A stretch of 31,260 nt of DNA from Chloroflexota bacterium (GTDB taxonomy: Bacteria; Chloroflexota; UBA6077). A program made the position numbers and the translations under genes. Under the pieces are notes generated by a model. That model had not been told where the DNA came from. It made no database searches and was given only the letters and a program-made list of their open reading frames with translations. Shown piece by piece: positions 21,639-30,017 of the stretch. The stretch covers positions 1 to 31,260 of the forward strand of contig JAJZQR010000023.1 in the NCBI GenBank assembly GCA_021806765.1, read 5' to 3'. Positions within the stretch are counted from its first letter, which is position 1. Each line of letters opens with the position of its first letter.

Positions 21639-24437
21639 TCACGCCTCCCTCCGTCGCGCCCTCCGCCGAGCTATCAGCTTTCGGATCTCGTCGGCCGCGA
21701 AGATCACCGGCGGCCAGATCAGCAGGAAGAGCCCCTCCAGTCCCAGCGGCGCCGTGTTGAATAGCGGCTGGAGAGGCGGCAAGTACACTACTATCATAAA
21801 GATGGCTATCGCCACCAGCACCCCGATGTTCAGCAGACGGTTGCTGAAGAGGCCGACGCTGAACACCGAGACCCGGGCGGTGCGGGACGTGAAGGCGTTG
21901 CCCAGCTGCGAGGCCACGATGCCACCGTAGGCCATGGTGGTGGCGGTGGCGTATATGCGCCCCGAGTCGGGAAGGGCCTCCCCCGGGCGCCAGCCGTTGA
22001 TCCAGTAGGCGAAGAAGTAGCTGGTCATGGCCGCCAGGGCGGCGATGGCTCCCAGGAAGAGGTAGCCTCTGAGCAGGACGAAGGGACCGAGGATCGGTTT
22101 CCGCTGCTCTGAAGGCGGGCGCTCCATGATGCCCGGTTCCGGGGGTTCCGTGCCCAGGGCCAGGGCCGGCACCTGCTCGACGCCCAGGTCGATGGTGAGG
22201 AGCTGCAACACCGTCAGTGGGAGCGGGATTCCGGCGACTACGAACAGCACGTAGGGCACCAGTTCGGCGAAGTTGGCCGTGATGAAGTAGGAGAGGAACT
22301 TCTTGATGTTGTCGTAGACGGCGCGACCCTGCTCGACGGCCGCCACGATGGTGGCGAAGTTGTCGTCGGTCAGGACCAGGTTGGCCGCTTCCTTGGCAAC
22401 GTCGGTGCCGGCGATCCCCATGGCCACTCCGATGTCCGCCCGCTTCAGGGCCGGCGCATCGTTCACCCCGTCTCCGGTGACGGCGACGATCTCACCCAGA
22501 TCCTTGAAGGCCCCAACGATCCGCATCTTCTGCTCCGGGGCCACTCGGGCGAAGATGACCTCCCCTCGCTGGAGGGCGAATCGCAGGTCGGAATCGGACA
22601 TCACGGTCAGTTCGGCCCCGGTGATGATGCGGGGTTTCTCCGTTTCCACCATTCCGATCTTCCTGGCGATGGACTCTGCAGTCAAACCGTAATCGCCGGT
22701 CACCATCACCAGCCGTATGCCCGCCGAACGAGCCTCCCGGACGGCATCGGCCACCTGGGGCCGGGGCGGGTCCATCATGGCGATCAGCCCCAGCAGGGTG
22801 AGATCCCTCTCGATGGTATCCGCGGACCACTCTTCCCTGGGGATGGTGACCTCTCGGCGAGCCACCCCCAGCACTCGCAGACCCTCCCGGGCGTACTGGT
22901 CGTTCACCTCCCCCACTTGCCCCGCCAGTGCAGGCGTGAGCGGGACCGCCTGGTCCCCCATGAGGATGTGGGTGCATTTCTCCAGCACCTCACGGGGCGC
23001 CCCCTTGACGTAGGCCACCACCCGGTTTCCCTCCTGGTTGATGGTGCTCATCCGGCGCCGCGAGGACTCGAAGGGGATCTCGAAGAGCCGGGGGGAGTTG
23101 AAGGATTCCTGCCGGTAGTCTATCCCTGCTTTCTGCCCCGCCACCAGCAGCGCGGCCTCCGTGGGATCCCCCAGGACTGTCCAGACGGGGTTGCCCTCGG
23201 AGGGCGGCACCACCCGGGCGTTGTTGGCCAGCACCGCCGCGTGAAGCAGCGCCCTGAGGGGCATCGACTCGGGCGCTGTGACGGTTCCCTCCGGCCCTGT
23301 AATCTCCCCCTTCGGCTCGTATCCCACGCCTGTGACCTCAAAGGCCGTGCCCGCTGCCCAGATTCGCCGCACCGTCATCTCGTTCTGGGTGAGGGTGCCC
23401 GTCTTGTCGGTGCAGATGACCGTGGTGCTGCCCAGGGTCTCCACCGAGGAGAGCTTCTTCACCAGGGCGTTGCGCTGGGCCATTCGCTGGGTCGCCACGG
23501 CCAGGGAGAGGGTGAGAGTGGGCAGTAGCCCCTCGGGTACGTTGGCCGTGAGAACGCCCACGGCGAAGAGAAGGACGGCACTTATGGGCAGGCGGACGGC
23601 CAGGAGCCCCAGCAGAAAGAAGACGAGTCCTTCGCTGATGGCTATGCCGGCGATAATCCAGGTCGTGCGGTTCAGCTGCAGCTGAAGAGGGCTGAGGCCC
23701 GGGCTGACCGTCTGGGTGAGGCCCGAGATCTTACCCAGTTCCGTGTTCATGCCGGTGGAGTACACCACGGCCTTGCCCGTGCCCGTGGCGGTGGCGGTGC
23801 CTGCGAAGATCAGGTTGGGGACCTCCACCAGGGAGGCCCCGGGCTCGGGCAGCGGGTCGGCGGTCTTGGGCACCGGCATCGACTCGCCGGTCAGGGTGGC
23901 GTTGTCGGTGGCCAGCTGGAAAGCCTCCACCAAGCGGGCGTCCGCCGATATGGCATCGCCCTCGGACAGCAGCACCACGTCGCCCGGCACCAGCTCTCGC
24001 GCCTCGATGACTCTCTCCTCCCCGCCGCGCACGACCCTTGCCCTTCGCGGGAGCAGCCGCCGCAGCGCCTCCACGGCCTGCTCGGCCTTGTACTCCTGCC
24101 AGAAGGAGAAGATGGCGTTGATGACGATGACCGCCGCGATGGCTATGGCGACGATGATGCTCCCCGCCAGGATGGAGAGGGCGGCGGCGACCCAGAGGAG
24201 GATCGCGAAGAAGTTGACGAGGTTGGCCGCGAAGACTCGCCACAGGGGCGCCTTGCGGGCTTCCTGCAGCTCGTTAGGTCCGTAGCGGGCCAGCCGTGCC
24301 GCGGCCTCCTGGTCGCTCAGCCCCTGGGGAGAACTCTCCAGTCGCCGGTACACCTCCTCCGGACGCAGGGCGTACAGGGGGGTCTCCTCTGGTTGCTGTT
24401 GTGGCGGTGGTGGCTGTGCTGCCGGTGCTGCTTGCAT
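21639..24437 (-). CDS. P-type cation ATPase, P2 type, Na+/K+-ATPase-like
   Basis: This 932-residue membrane pump has all P-type hallmarks. They are the N-terminal cation ATPase domain (about 20-85), TLTGES in the actuator domain (181-186), TANVPEGLLPTL in M4 (about 297-307), the phosphorylated Asp344 in ICTDKTGTLTQN, KGAPREVLEK in the nucleotide domain and TGDGVNDAPALK near 655. About ten membrane helices are present. NVPEGLL together with VKKLSSVETLGSTTVICTDK resembles Na+/K+-ATPase (P2C) more than Ca2+ pumps, whose M4 usually reads IPEGLP. M6 reads TIDLGVEQVPALAL. It likely exports Na+ or Ca2+; the ion is not proven. The N-terminus has a Pro/Gln-rich lead. It is directly coupled to a TrkA-type K+ regulator, which favours a role in Na+/K+ balance. 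Confidence 0.94.
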   Translation of the reverse strand: MQAAPAAQPPPPQQQPEETPLYALRPEEVYRRLESSPQGLSDQEAAARLARYGPNELQEARKAPLWRVFAANLVNFFAILLWVAAALSILAGSIIVAIAIAAVIVINAIFSFWQEYKAEQAVEALRRLLPRRARVVRGGEERVIEARELVPGDVVLLSEGDAISADARLVEAFQLATDNATLTGESMPVPKTADPLPEPGASLVEVPNLIFAGTATATGTGKAVVYSTGMNTELGKISGLTQTVSPGLSPLQLQLNRTTWIIAGIAISEGLVFFLLGLLAVRLPISAVLLFAVGVLTANVPEGLLPTLTLSLAVATQRMAQRNALVKKLSSVETLGSTTVICTDKTGTLTQNEMTVRRIWAAGTAFEVTGVGYEPKGEITGPEGTVTAPESMPLRALLHAAVLANNARVVPPSEGNPVWTVLGDPTEAALLVAGQKAGIDYRQESFNSPRLFEIPFESSRRRMSTINQEGNRVVAYVKGAPREVLEKCTHILMGDQAVPLTPALAGQVGEVNDQYAREGLRVLGVARREVTIPREEWSADTIERDLTLLGLIAMMDPPRPQVADAVREARSAGIRLVMVTGDYGLTAESIARKIGMVETEKPRIITGAELTVMSDSDLRFALQRGEVIFARVAPEQKMRIVGAFKDLGEIVAVTGDGVNDAPALKRADIGVAMGIAGTDVAKEAANLVLTDDNFATIVAAVEQGRAVYDNIKKFLSYFITANFAELVPYVLFVVAGIPLPLTVLQLLTIDLGVEQVPALALGTEPPEPGIMERPPSEQRKPILGPFVLLRGYLFLGAIAALAAMTSYFFAYWINGWRPGEALPDSGRIYATATTMAYGGIVASQLGNAFTSRTARVSVFSVGLFSNRLLNIGVLVAIAIFMIVVYLPPLQPLFNTAPLGLEGLFLLIWPPVIFAADEIRKLIARRRARRREA

Positions 24438-24445
24438 GGGCTACC

Positions 24446-24513
24446 GAGTGATGAGTGATGAGTGACGAGTGATGAGTGGACCTTACTCAACTCATCACTC
24501 ATCACTCATCACT
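24446..24513. repeat. heptamer (TGATGAG) inverted array
   Basis: Left arm 24446-24477 is a run of GAGTGAT/GAGTGAC heptamers; right arm 24485-24513 is the complementary run (ACTCATCACTCATCAC). Together they can fold into a long hairpin in the gap between the FtsH-like gene and the ATPase gene. A shorter stretch of the same heptamers lies at 3277-3297, over the start of the Fe-S subunit gene. Confidence 0.88.
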
Positions 24514-24522
24514 GGTTTTGGT

Positions 24523-26403
24523 TCAGGCGGCTTCCTCCACGGCGGGATCCTCCGAGGAGTCGACCTCGGACTCCTTCACGGCTGTAACCTCGTCCACCGG
24601 GGCTTCGGCCACATCGTCGGCGGCGGCATTCGCAGTCTCCGCCGCAGGCTCAGCTTCCTTCTCCTCAGTCTTATTGGCCACCGGCAGGGGGATCGGGGCG
24701 GAGACGGGACGCTGGACCCTGGATGCATCCGCCGCGGCCACGATCTCAGCGATCTCGTCCTCGTCCAGCTCGTCCTTCTGCAGGAGCCCCTCGGCGATAG
24801 CGGCGACGGCCTCCTTGTTGTTCTCCAGCAGCAGCTTCACCTTCTTGTACTGGTCCTTCAACATCTTGTCGATCTCGCGCTTCATGACGGGATCGGGGAC
24901 CATCTCGCCGAAGGCCCTCACGGAGTAGAGGCTGCCGTTCATGCCGAACCAGCCGATGGCCGCGGCGGCCATCCTGGTCGCCTGCTCCAGGTCGGAGGTG
25001 ACGCCCGTGAGGGCGGTGCCCAGGAAGATCTCCTCGGAGGCGCGGCTGGCGAGGCTGGACTGGATGTCGGCCAGGAGTTCCTCGCGGGTGTGGGTATACA
25101 TCTCCTCCAGCGGCTTGGTGGCCGAGAGGCCAAGGGCCTGGCCGTGGCGGATGATGGTGACCTTGGTCATCCGCTGTCTGGGGAGCAGCTTCAGCTGGGC
25201 GAAGCAGTGGCCCGCCTCGTGGTAGGCGATCCTCCTGCGCTCCTCCTCGGACATGTTCTTGATGGGCTGTCTGAGGCCCCACTCGTGGGTCTCCCTGGCG
25301 AGGGTGAAGTCGCGATGGGTGATGGAGTTTCTGCCGTCGAAGTGGGCGATGACGGCGGCCTCGTTGATGACGTACTTGATGGCCACGGGGGTGTAGCCGA
25401 TGGTGTCGAAGACCAGCTTGTCGAGGTTCATCTCCTCGTGGGTGACCTTGGCCAGGTAGTACTCCAGGATCTCGCGGCGGCCGTCGGCGCTGGGGTGGTC
25501 GACGCTGATCTTGCGGTCGAAGCGGCCCGGGCGCAGGAGGGCGGGGTCGAGGACCTCGGCCAGGTTGGTGGCGCCGATGGTGAGGACCGGGGGCATATCG
25601 GCCTTTTTCTTACGGAGGCCGAGGGATCTGAGGAAGCGACCCCAGCGGCTCTGCTCCTGGGGGGGAGGGTCCATCTGGAGGAGGAGCTCGTTGAGCATGC
25701 CTGTGTTGCCGCCGAACATCATCCCGCCGAAGCCGGTGCTGGGACCCTGGTTGGCCCTGGCCGCCCCCATGGCGTCGATCTCGTCGATGAAGAGGATGCA
25801 GGCGCCGTACTTTTTGGCGAGCTTGCGGGCCTTGCCGTAGAGCATCATGACCCGGAGGTTGCCGATGCCCATGAACATATTCTGGAAGGAGGGGGCGCTG
25901 GCGTAGCCGAAGGGGACGCCGGCCTCGGTGCTGATGGCCTGGGCGAGGTAGCTCTTGCCGGTGCCAGGAGGGCCGACCAGGAGGAGGCCACGGATGGCCT
26001 CGCCGCCCATCTGCTTGAAGCCCTTGACGCCTCGCAGGAGTGTGACGATGCGTCTGGCGGACTCCAGGACCTCGGGATTGCCCTTGTAGTCCTTGAAGCC
26101 GACGCCGGTCTCGCCGGGCTTGACCCAGTAGGTGCGGCCCCTGCCGAGGAACCAGAAGAGGGCGACGAACTGGACTACCATGAACATGACGGCGAAGAAC
26201 AGCTGGAAGAGGAGCATGGCGCCTGTGCCCAGGATGGGAAGCCACCTCTGCCAGCCCGGCAGGAGGAACGTCCAGAAGACCGCCGCCGCCGCGGCCAGCA
26301 GCAACATCAGCCCGAACTTGCGTCCGATGCCTTCCAGTAGAGCGTCGATGAAGTCGTTTATCGATCGGTCGAGAGGGTCTCGCTTCGAGTCGGTTCGTGT
26401 CAT
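24523..26403 (-). CDS. FtsH-like membrane AAA+ zinc protease without periplasmic domain
   Basis: This 626-residue protein has two N-terminal membrane segments (about 30-49 and 54-86) with only a few residues between them, unlike classical FtsH. The AAA domain has Walker A GPPGTGKS (144-151), a pore-loop-like MFMGIG, Walker B ILFIDEID (203-210), an extra charged insert (about 245-272) and the Arg-finger segment RPGRFDRKI. The M41 protease domain has HEAGH (395-399) and the third zinc ligand Asp471 in GVTSDLEQAT. The C-terminus is a long Ala/Glu-rich acidic tail (about 570-626). It is expected to degrade membrane or cytosolic proteins using ATP. ATG 26403 overlaps the upstream stop as ATGA, coupling it to the NTF2-like membrane protein. 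Confidence 0.93.
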   Translation of the reverse strand: MTRTDSKRDPLDRSINDFIDALLEGIGRKFGLMLLLAAAAAVFWTFLLPGWQRWLPILGTGAMLLFQLFFAVMFMVVQFVALFWFLGRGRTYWVKPGETGVGFKDYKGNPEVLESARRIVTLLRGVKGFKQMGGEAIRGLLLVGPPGTGKSYLAQAISTEAGVPFGYASAPSFQNMFMGIGNLRVMMLYGKARKLAKKYGACILFIDEIDAMGAARANQGPSTGFGGMMFGGNTGMLNELLLQMDPPPQEQSRWGRFLRSLGLRKKKADMPPVLTIGATNLAEVLDPALLRPGRFDRKISVDHPSADGRREILEYYLAKVTHEEMNLDKLVFDTIGYTPVAIKYVINEAAVIAHFDGRNSITHRDFTLARETHEWGLRQPIKNMSEEERRRIAYHEAGHCFAQLKLLPRQRMTKVTIIRHGQALGLSATKPLEEMYTHTREELLADIQSSLASRASEEIFLGTALTGVTSDLEQATRMAAAAIGWFGMNGSLYSVRAFGEMVPDPVMKREIDKMLKDQYKKVKLLLENNKEAVAAIAEGLLQKDELDEDEIAEIVAAADASRVQRPVSAPIPLPVANKTEEKEAEPAAETANAAADDVAEAPVDEVTAVKESEVDSSEDPAVEEAA

Positions 26404-27011
26404 TGGCCCATACTCCACTGGATGTTGCTGATCTTCCCGTCCTGGCCCACGGTGAAGGTGTAGGGTAGTTGTGAGGTGCCGTTCGGACCTTCCATGGTCA
26501 GCACGTAGAAGTAGACGCTCTGGCCGTTGCTCAAGGTCTGGCCGCCGATGTACGTTGTGGCGGTGTAGCGTCGCTGCTGCTGACGGGCGGTATCAAGATC
26601 CTTCTGGATCTGTACCTGGGTGTTGTTGGCCAGCGTCATCCGTTGCTTGAGCTGGTCGCTCATTGTGTCCCACATGCCGCTGGCGTCGTACTGGGCCTGG
26701 GCCTTCATGTAGCGCTCCACGGCGGGAGCAGGGGGCAACTGAGTGGTTACCGCCGTGGACACGATCCCCTGGCCAGCGGCGGCACTGGAAGACCAGGGGA
26801 GAAAGGCGGGACTGCCGAGAGTTTTCCAGGCGACGGCGCCCCCTACCAGCACGACCATCATTCCGTAACGGACCATCGCAGGTCGAAACAGAAAACGGAT
26901 CCCGAGGAACAGCAGCACCAGCGCCTTGATGCCCCAGTAGAGCAGGAAGCGCACGGGCAGCAGCAGCGGATTCCGGCGTCTCGATCTATCCATGGAATCT
27001 TCTAACATCAT
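26400..27011 (-). CDS. membrane-anchored protein with NTF2-like extracytoplasmic domain (hypothetical)
   Basis: This 203-residue protein begins with basic residues (SMDRSRRRNP), then a hydrophobic stretch (LLLPVRFLLYWGIKALVLLF) and a second membrane segment (GMMVVLVGGAVAWKTLG, about 72-88). The C-terminal part (about 110-203) has VERYMKAQAQYDASGMWDTM, split here as VERYMKAQAQ and YDASGMWDTM, and a beta-rich end (SVYFYVLTMEG, PYTFTVGQDGKISNIQW) that resembles NTF2-like domains such as DUF4878. Function is unknown. ATG 27011 is preceded by AAAGGTGT nine bases away; a longer frame to 27449 has no signal. Its stop overlaps the protease start, so the two are probably partners, for example an adaptor or regulator of the protease (inference). 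Confidence 0.8.
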   Translation of the reverse strand: MMLEDSMDRSRRRNPLLLPVRFLLYWGIKALVLLFLGIRFLFRPAMVRYGMMVVLVGGAVAWKTLGSPAFLPWSSSAAAGQGIVSTAVTTQLPPAPAVERYMKAQAQYDASGMWDTMSDQLKQRMTLANNTQVQIQKDLDTARQQQRRYTATTYIGGQTLSNGQSVYFYVLTMEGPNGTSQLPYTFTVGQDGKISNIQWSMGQ

Positions 27012-27459
27012 TGCTGTTACACCTTTGCATGGGAGGTAGGTGTGTTCCCCGACATCCCCGGACCCCGGTCGGGCAGCGGCGGATGCGACGGGGAGTGAGA
27101 GGGCCTCGTTCACGGCGGCTTGGTGGATCGTCCCGGGAGGTCTCGGTGCTGGAGATGGGATCACGCCTCCACGGGTAGCGGACTGTCGAGGTGGGCCGCC
27201 ATGAGAATGCCCAGCAGCATTACTATAGCACACTGGACTATCCTTTGGAGTAATGGCGTTATATGCACTCAAGCAGGTTGATGGTGAAACTAGCAGCCTT
27301 TGCGCGCAGCTAACGCCGCTCTCCAGGCCCCGGGGTGCCCCCCCACTGCGCCCTGGGACTGGCCGAGGTAGCGGCGGTAACAGCATAGCCTCCTGTTCCC
27401 GTGCGCCGGGGATGGGAGTGTGCCATAATGGCCGCGGGAAGGAGATCAAAAGAGATCGT
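27012..27459. other. divergent intergenic region, no gene recognised
   Basis: These 448 bases separate the minus-strand protease operon from the plus-strand SDR gene. A TATAGT on the minus strand (about 27224-27229) could be a -10 box for the protease operon, but the -35 region is poor. CATAAT (27424-27429) on the plus strand is a weak -10 candidate for the SDR gene. Open frames across the gap lack protein-like sequence. Confidence 0.5.
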
Positions 27460-28215
27460 ATGTTTCACGAAGAGTCTTTCAAAGATAGGGCGGCCATCGT
27501 AACGGGCGCGGCGGCGGGGATCGGCGAGGCCGTGGCGAGGCGGCTCGCCGAGTTCGGGGCGGACGTCGTGCTCGTCGATCGCAGGAGAGAAGAGCTGGAG
27601 CAGATGGCCGGAGAGTTGCAGGCCCTCGGCACCCGATCCTTCGCGGCGCTGGCGGACGTGACGGCTCCGGAGCAGGTGCAGGCGGCCGTGGACGCCTGCG
27701 TCGAGCGGCTGGGCAAGGTCGACATCCTGGTGTGCGCGGCGGGCGGCTTCGCGGCCCGGTGCCCGGTGGCCGACATGCCCGACGAGATGTGGAACTCGAT
27801 CCTGACCCTGAACCTGACGGGGGTGTTCATCGCCACCAGGGCCGTGCTGCCTCACATGATCCAGCGGCGATACGGGCGTATCGTCTCCATATCGTCCGAT
27901 GCGGCGCTGGTCTCCAGGCACATCTCGAACGCGGCCTACGCGGCGGCGAAGGCCGGCATCCTCGCCTTCTCGCGCCATCTTGCCCTGGAAGTGGGCCGGC
28001 ACAACATCACGGTCAACGCGACCTGCCCGGGTGTCACCTTGAGCGGGCGCATCCGCAAGCTGTACAACGACGAGCAACTGGCGGAATTTGCCGGCAAGAA
28101 CCCCCTGGGGCGCGTTGCCGAACTGGAGGATCAGGTGCTGCCGATCCTGTTCCTCGCCTCCGACGGGGCGAGGCACATCACGGGCGAGTACCTGACCGTC
28201 ACGGGCGGGTACTAA
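27460..28215 (+). CDS. short-chain dehydrogenase/reductase (classical SDR)
   Basis: This 251-residue classical SDR has the cofactor motif TGAAAGIG (residues 15-22), VVLVDRRREEL (acidic/basic end of the second strand), VCAAGG in place of the usual NNAG, SISSDAAL with the catalytic Ser, and Tyr160-x-x-x-Lys164 in AAYAAAKAG. The C-terminus ends DGARHITGEYLTVTGGY, typical of 3-oxoacyl-ACP-reductase-like enzymes. It oxidises or reduces a hydroxy or keto substrate with NAD(P); the substrate is unknown. ATG 27460 gives the usual N-terminus; AAGGAG lies 15 bases away, which is long, and AGAGAT is nearer. It is convergent with the LarA-like gene and has no operon partner. Confidence 0.93.
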   Translation: MFHEESFKDRAAIVTGAAAGIGEAVARRLAEFGADVVLVDRRREELEQMAGELQALGTRSFAALADVTAPEQVQAAVDACVERLGKVDILVCAAGGFAARCPVADMPDEMWNSILTLNLTGVFIATRAVLPHMIQRRYGRIVSISSDAALVSRHISNAAYAAAKAGILAFSRHLALEVGRHNITVNATCPGVTLSGRIRKLYNDEQLAEFAGKNPLGRVAELEDQVLPILFLASDGARHITGEYLTVTGGY

Positions 28216-28298
28216 GGAAGCCGACATGCGGCTGCCTTCCGGCCCCATTTGGCCTCTAGTAGCGCGGGCGTGACGCTGCGCCCGTTCGCGTCACGCCC
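28214..28298 (+). terminator. two hairpins between convergent genes, possible terminators
   Basis: AAGGAAGCCG (28214-28223) pairs with 28229-28238 with one mismatch, right at the SDR stop codon. GGGCGTGACGC (28266-28276) pairs perfectly with 28288-28298 around an 11-base loop. Neither has a T run. The position between convergent genes favours a shared transcription stop, but the evidence is structural only. Confidence 0.45.
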
Positions 28299-28322
28299 CT
28301 GACCCCGCGCGTTGGCCCCTTG

Positions 28323-29561
28323 CTACGATTCCTCCAGTTGCAGTGGCGTGTAGGGATACACGACGGTCCGGGTGCCGGGACCGTGCCGATCCGCGAGTTC
28401 GGCGAGAACCTCACCCCATTCCTTGCACCACACCACCTTCTCGGCGCCCCATTCCATCCGGTCGGTCATCGCCAGGAAGGGGCTCAGGATGATCACCCGG
28501 CCCACCTTTGCCAGCGGCTTGGCCCGAAGCCCCGCGCCCCAGCCGCGGCCCCCGAAATCGGTGCCGAAACGGCCGGCATACTGGTGGACTACCTGGCCTT
28601 CGTGGCTCCAGCCGACTATCACCAGATCGCCGCCCTCCTTCAGGCAGCGCGGAGCCAGCCAGACGGCGCGGTTGAACTGGTGCTCGTCCGGGTAGGCGTT
28701 GCTTACCAGCACGTCGGCGTCCCCGATGAAGTTGGTGTGATACACCTCGCGGGCCAGCCTCACTCCGGCACGATGCTCGGCCACGAAGTCGCCGGCAAAC
28801 AGTCCCACAACCTCGCGCCGATTGTTGAGCACGCAGTCCACCTTGAACTGGAGGCCCGCCAATCGGGCCGCCTCCTCGAGATCCAGACGGAAGGCATTGC
28901 CGTTCATCTTACCCACCCCGACGTTCGCCGCATAGGGCTCCTTGCGCATCGTCTTGTGGTGGGACTCGATGGTCTCTATGCCCGCGATGCCCGGCAGGAT
29001 GATCTTCCCACCCGCCCCGAATCCGGCCGATTGATGGGGAATGATGCTGCCGATGGCGAGCCGAAGGTCGCAGGAGGCATACTCACGGTTGACGTGAACG
29101 GGGGTGCCCCGGCTCGTGGTTCCCACGTACACCAGGTTCTCGTAGTTGTTGTGGTTGTAGACCGGGTACCTGGCCACCACGTCGGCGCCCAGCTTGGCCA
29201 CGAAATCGGGCATGCTGAGAGGCCGATGGCTGCCCGGCGCGCAGAGGAAGCGGATCTGGTCGTCCCGGATGCCCCCTTCGTGGATCTCCGCCAGGACGAA
29301 GGGGACGATCCGGTGGGTGGGTGTCGGCTTCGGAGGATCGTCGAAGAGGATGACGACCTTCTGCTTGCCTCGGGCGATATCCCTCAGCCTTGGACTCTCG
29401 ATGGGGTTCTGGATGGCGGCCCGCATCTCCTCGTCGGACAAGGCTGGCTTGTCGTGGCCGGCCATGCGGCACTCGACCACGTCCCAGCTGCCGGGAAAGG
29501 ATAGCTCCAGCTCTTCCTCTGCGTAGGCGTTGACCCTCAACGTGACCTTCTGGACCCCCAC
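28323..29561 (-). CDS. LarA-family nickel-pincer racemase/epimerase-like protein
   Basis: This 412-residue protein belongs to the lactate racemase (LarA, DUF2088) family. Residues corresponding to the active site of Lactobacillus plantarum LarA (His108, His174, Lys184, His200) are at His112 (GSHRP), His176 (IIPHQSAG), Lys186 (GAGGKIILPG) and His202 (ESHH). The 10- and 16-residue spacings between the last three are the same as in LarA. Lys186 would carry the nickel-pincer nucleotide. Family members racemise or epimerise 2-hydroxy acids; lactate need not be the substrate. The N-terminus has DDPPKPTPTHRIVP, the substrate-domain signature. GTG 29561 follows AGGAGGT eight bases upstream. No larB, larC or larE genes are present here, so cofactor must come from elsewhere. 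Confidence 0.9.
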   Translation of the reverse strand: MGVQKVTLRVNAYAEEELELSFPGSWDVVECRMAGHDKPALSDEEMRAAIQNPIESPRLRDIARGKQKVVILFDDPPKPTPTHRIVPFVLAEIHEGGIRDDQIRFLCAPGSHRPLSMPDFVAKLGADVVARYPVYNHNNYENLVYVGTTSRGTPVHVNREYASCDLRLAIGSIIPHQSAGFGAGGKIILPGIAGIETIESHHKTMRKEPYAANVGVGKMNGNAFRLDLEEAARLAGLQFKVDCVLNNRREVVGLFAGDFVAEHRAGVRLAREVYHTNFIGDADVLVSNAYPDEHQFNRAVWLAPRCLKEGGDLVIVGWSHEGQVVHQYAGRFGTDFGGRGWGAGLRAKPLAKVGRVIILSPFLAMTDRMEWGAEKVVWCKEWGEVLAELADRHGPGTRTVVYPYTPLQLEES

Positions 29562-30017
29562 GAGCGTGACCTCCTCCCGTTATCTTCCTATCGATGTCAG
29601 ATCCCCTTATCCGGTTAGTGATCTCCTTCTGCATTAGTCTCGAGCGGGCGCTCTGGATAGGACGCCAGCCTGCTCTCTGGGCCGCCAGTATAGCATTCGG
29701 AAGCTCTTTGTGGTTGAGGATGGCGGCCATCGGCCGATCGCCCGGTAGCCACGGGTCGCCACCGACCCGCCGTGGGGGGAGCGATGGGAGGGGACCGGGG
29801 GCGATCACGTCCTGCTGTGGAAGACGACTGCTTCACACTTTGACCTGATGAGCCGCGCCGGGGGCCATCCTGGTGCAGCACCTGACGAGCCCGCAGCCGG
29901 CGGAGGTGCTGCCCGAGGTGCTCCGCCTCCTTGAAAGGGGCGGGTCTTCGAGTTCGGCACCCTCTCGGAGGTCCTGGGGCCTCTGGACTGATCCGGCACG
30001 GCTCTCGATCGGGCAAG
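29562..30017. other. gap between the ABC permease and the LarA-like gene
   Basis: Apart from the possible gene remnant at 29749-29991, these 456 bases hold no convincing gene. The Shine-Dalgarno sequence of the LarA-like gene (about 29569-29576) is at the left edge. No strong promoter for the LarA-like gene was found. Confidence 0.45.
29749..29991 (+). pseudogene. decayed remnant resembling the C-terminus of a polysaccharide deacetylase
   Basis: Reading the plus strand with two frame changes gives protein-like sequence. The order is VATDPPWGERWEG and GDHVLLWKTTASHFDLM in one frame (about 29755-29850), then AAPGAILVQHLTSPQPAEV and LPEVLRLLE in the next (29852-29937). FEFGTLSEVLGPLD then ends at TGA 29989 back in the first frame. 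The pattern Pro-Gly-Ala-Ile-Leu...His, then leucine-rich helix, then F-x-TLSE-L is typical of the end of NodB-type deacetylases. An in-frame stop at 29746 and the frame changes mean no intact gene. Sequencing errors at G runs could explain the shifts but not the missing N-terminus. Confidence 0.38.

Noticed and set aside
24469..26340. Long plus-strand open frame (about 620 codons) opposite the FtsH-like gene
   Set aside because: Low-complexity His/Leu/Gly-rich translation with no motif; the minus strand carries a complete AAA+ protease with all catalytic residues. It is an antisense shadow caused by high GC.
27253..27459. N-terminal extension of the SDR
   Set aside because: The extra residues show no SDR homology and the cofactor motif is at the normal distance from ATG 27460.
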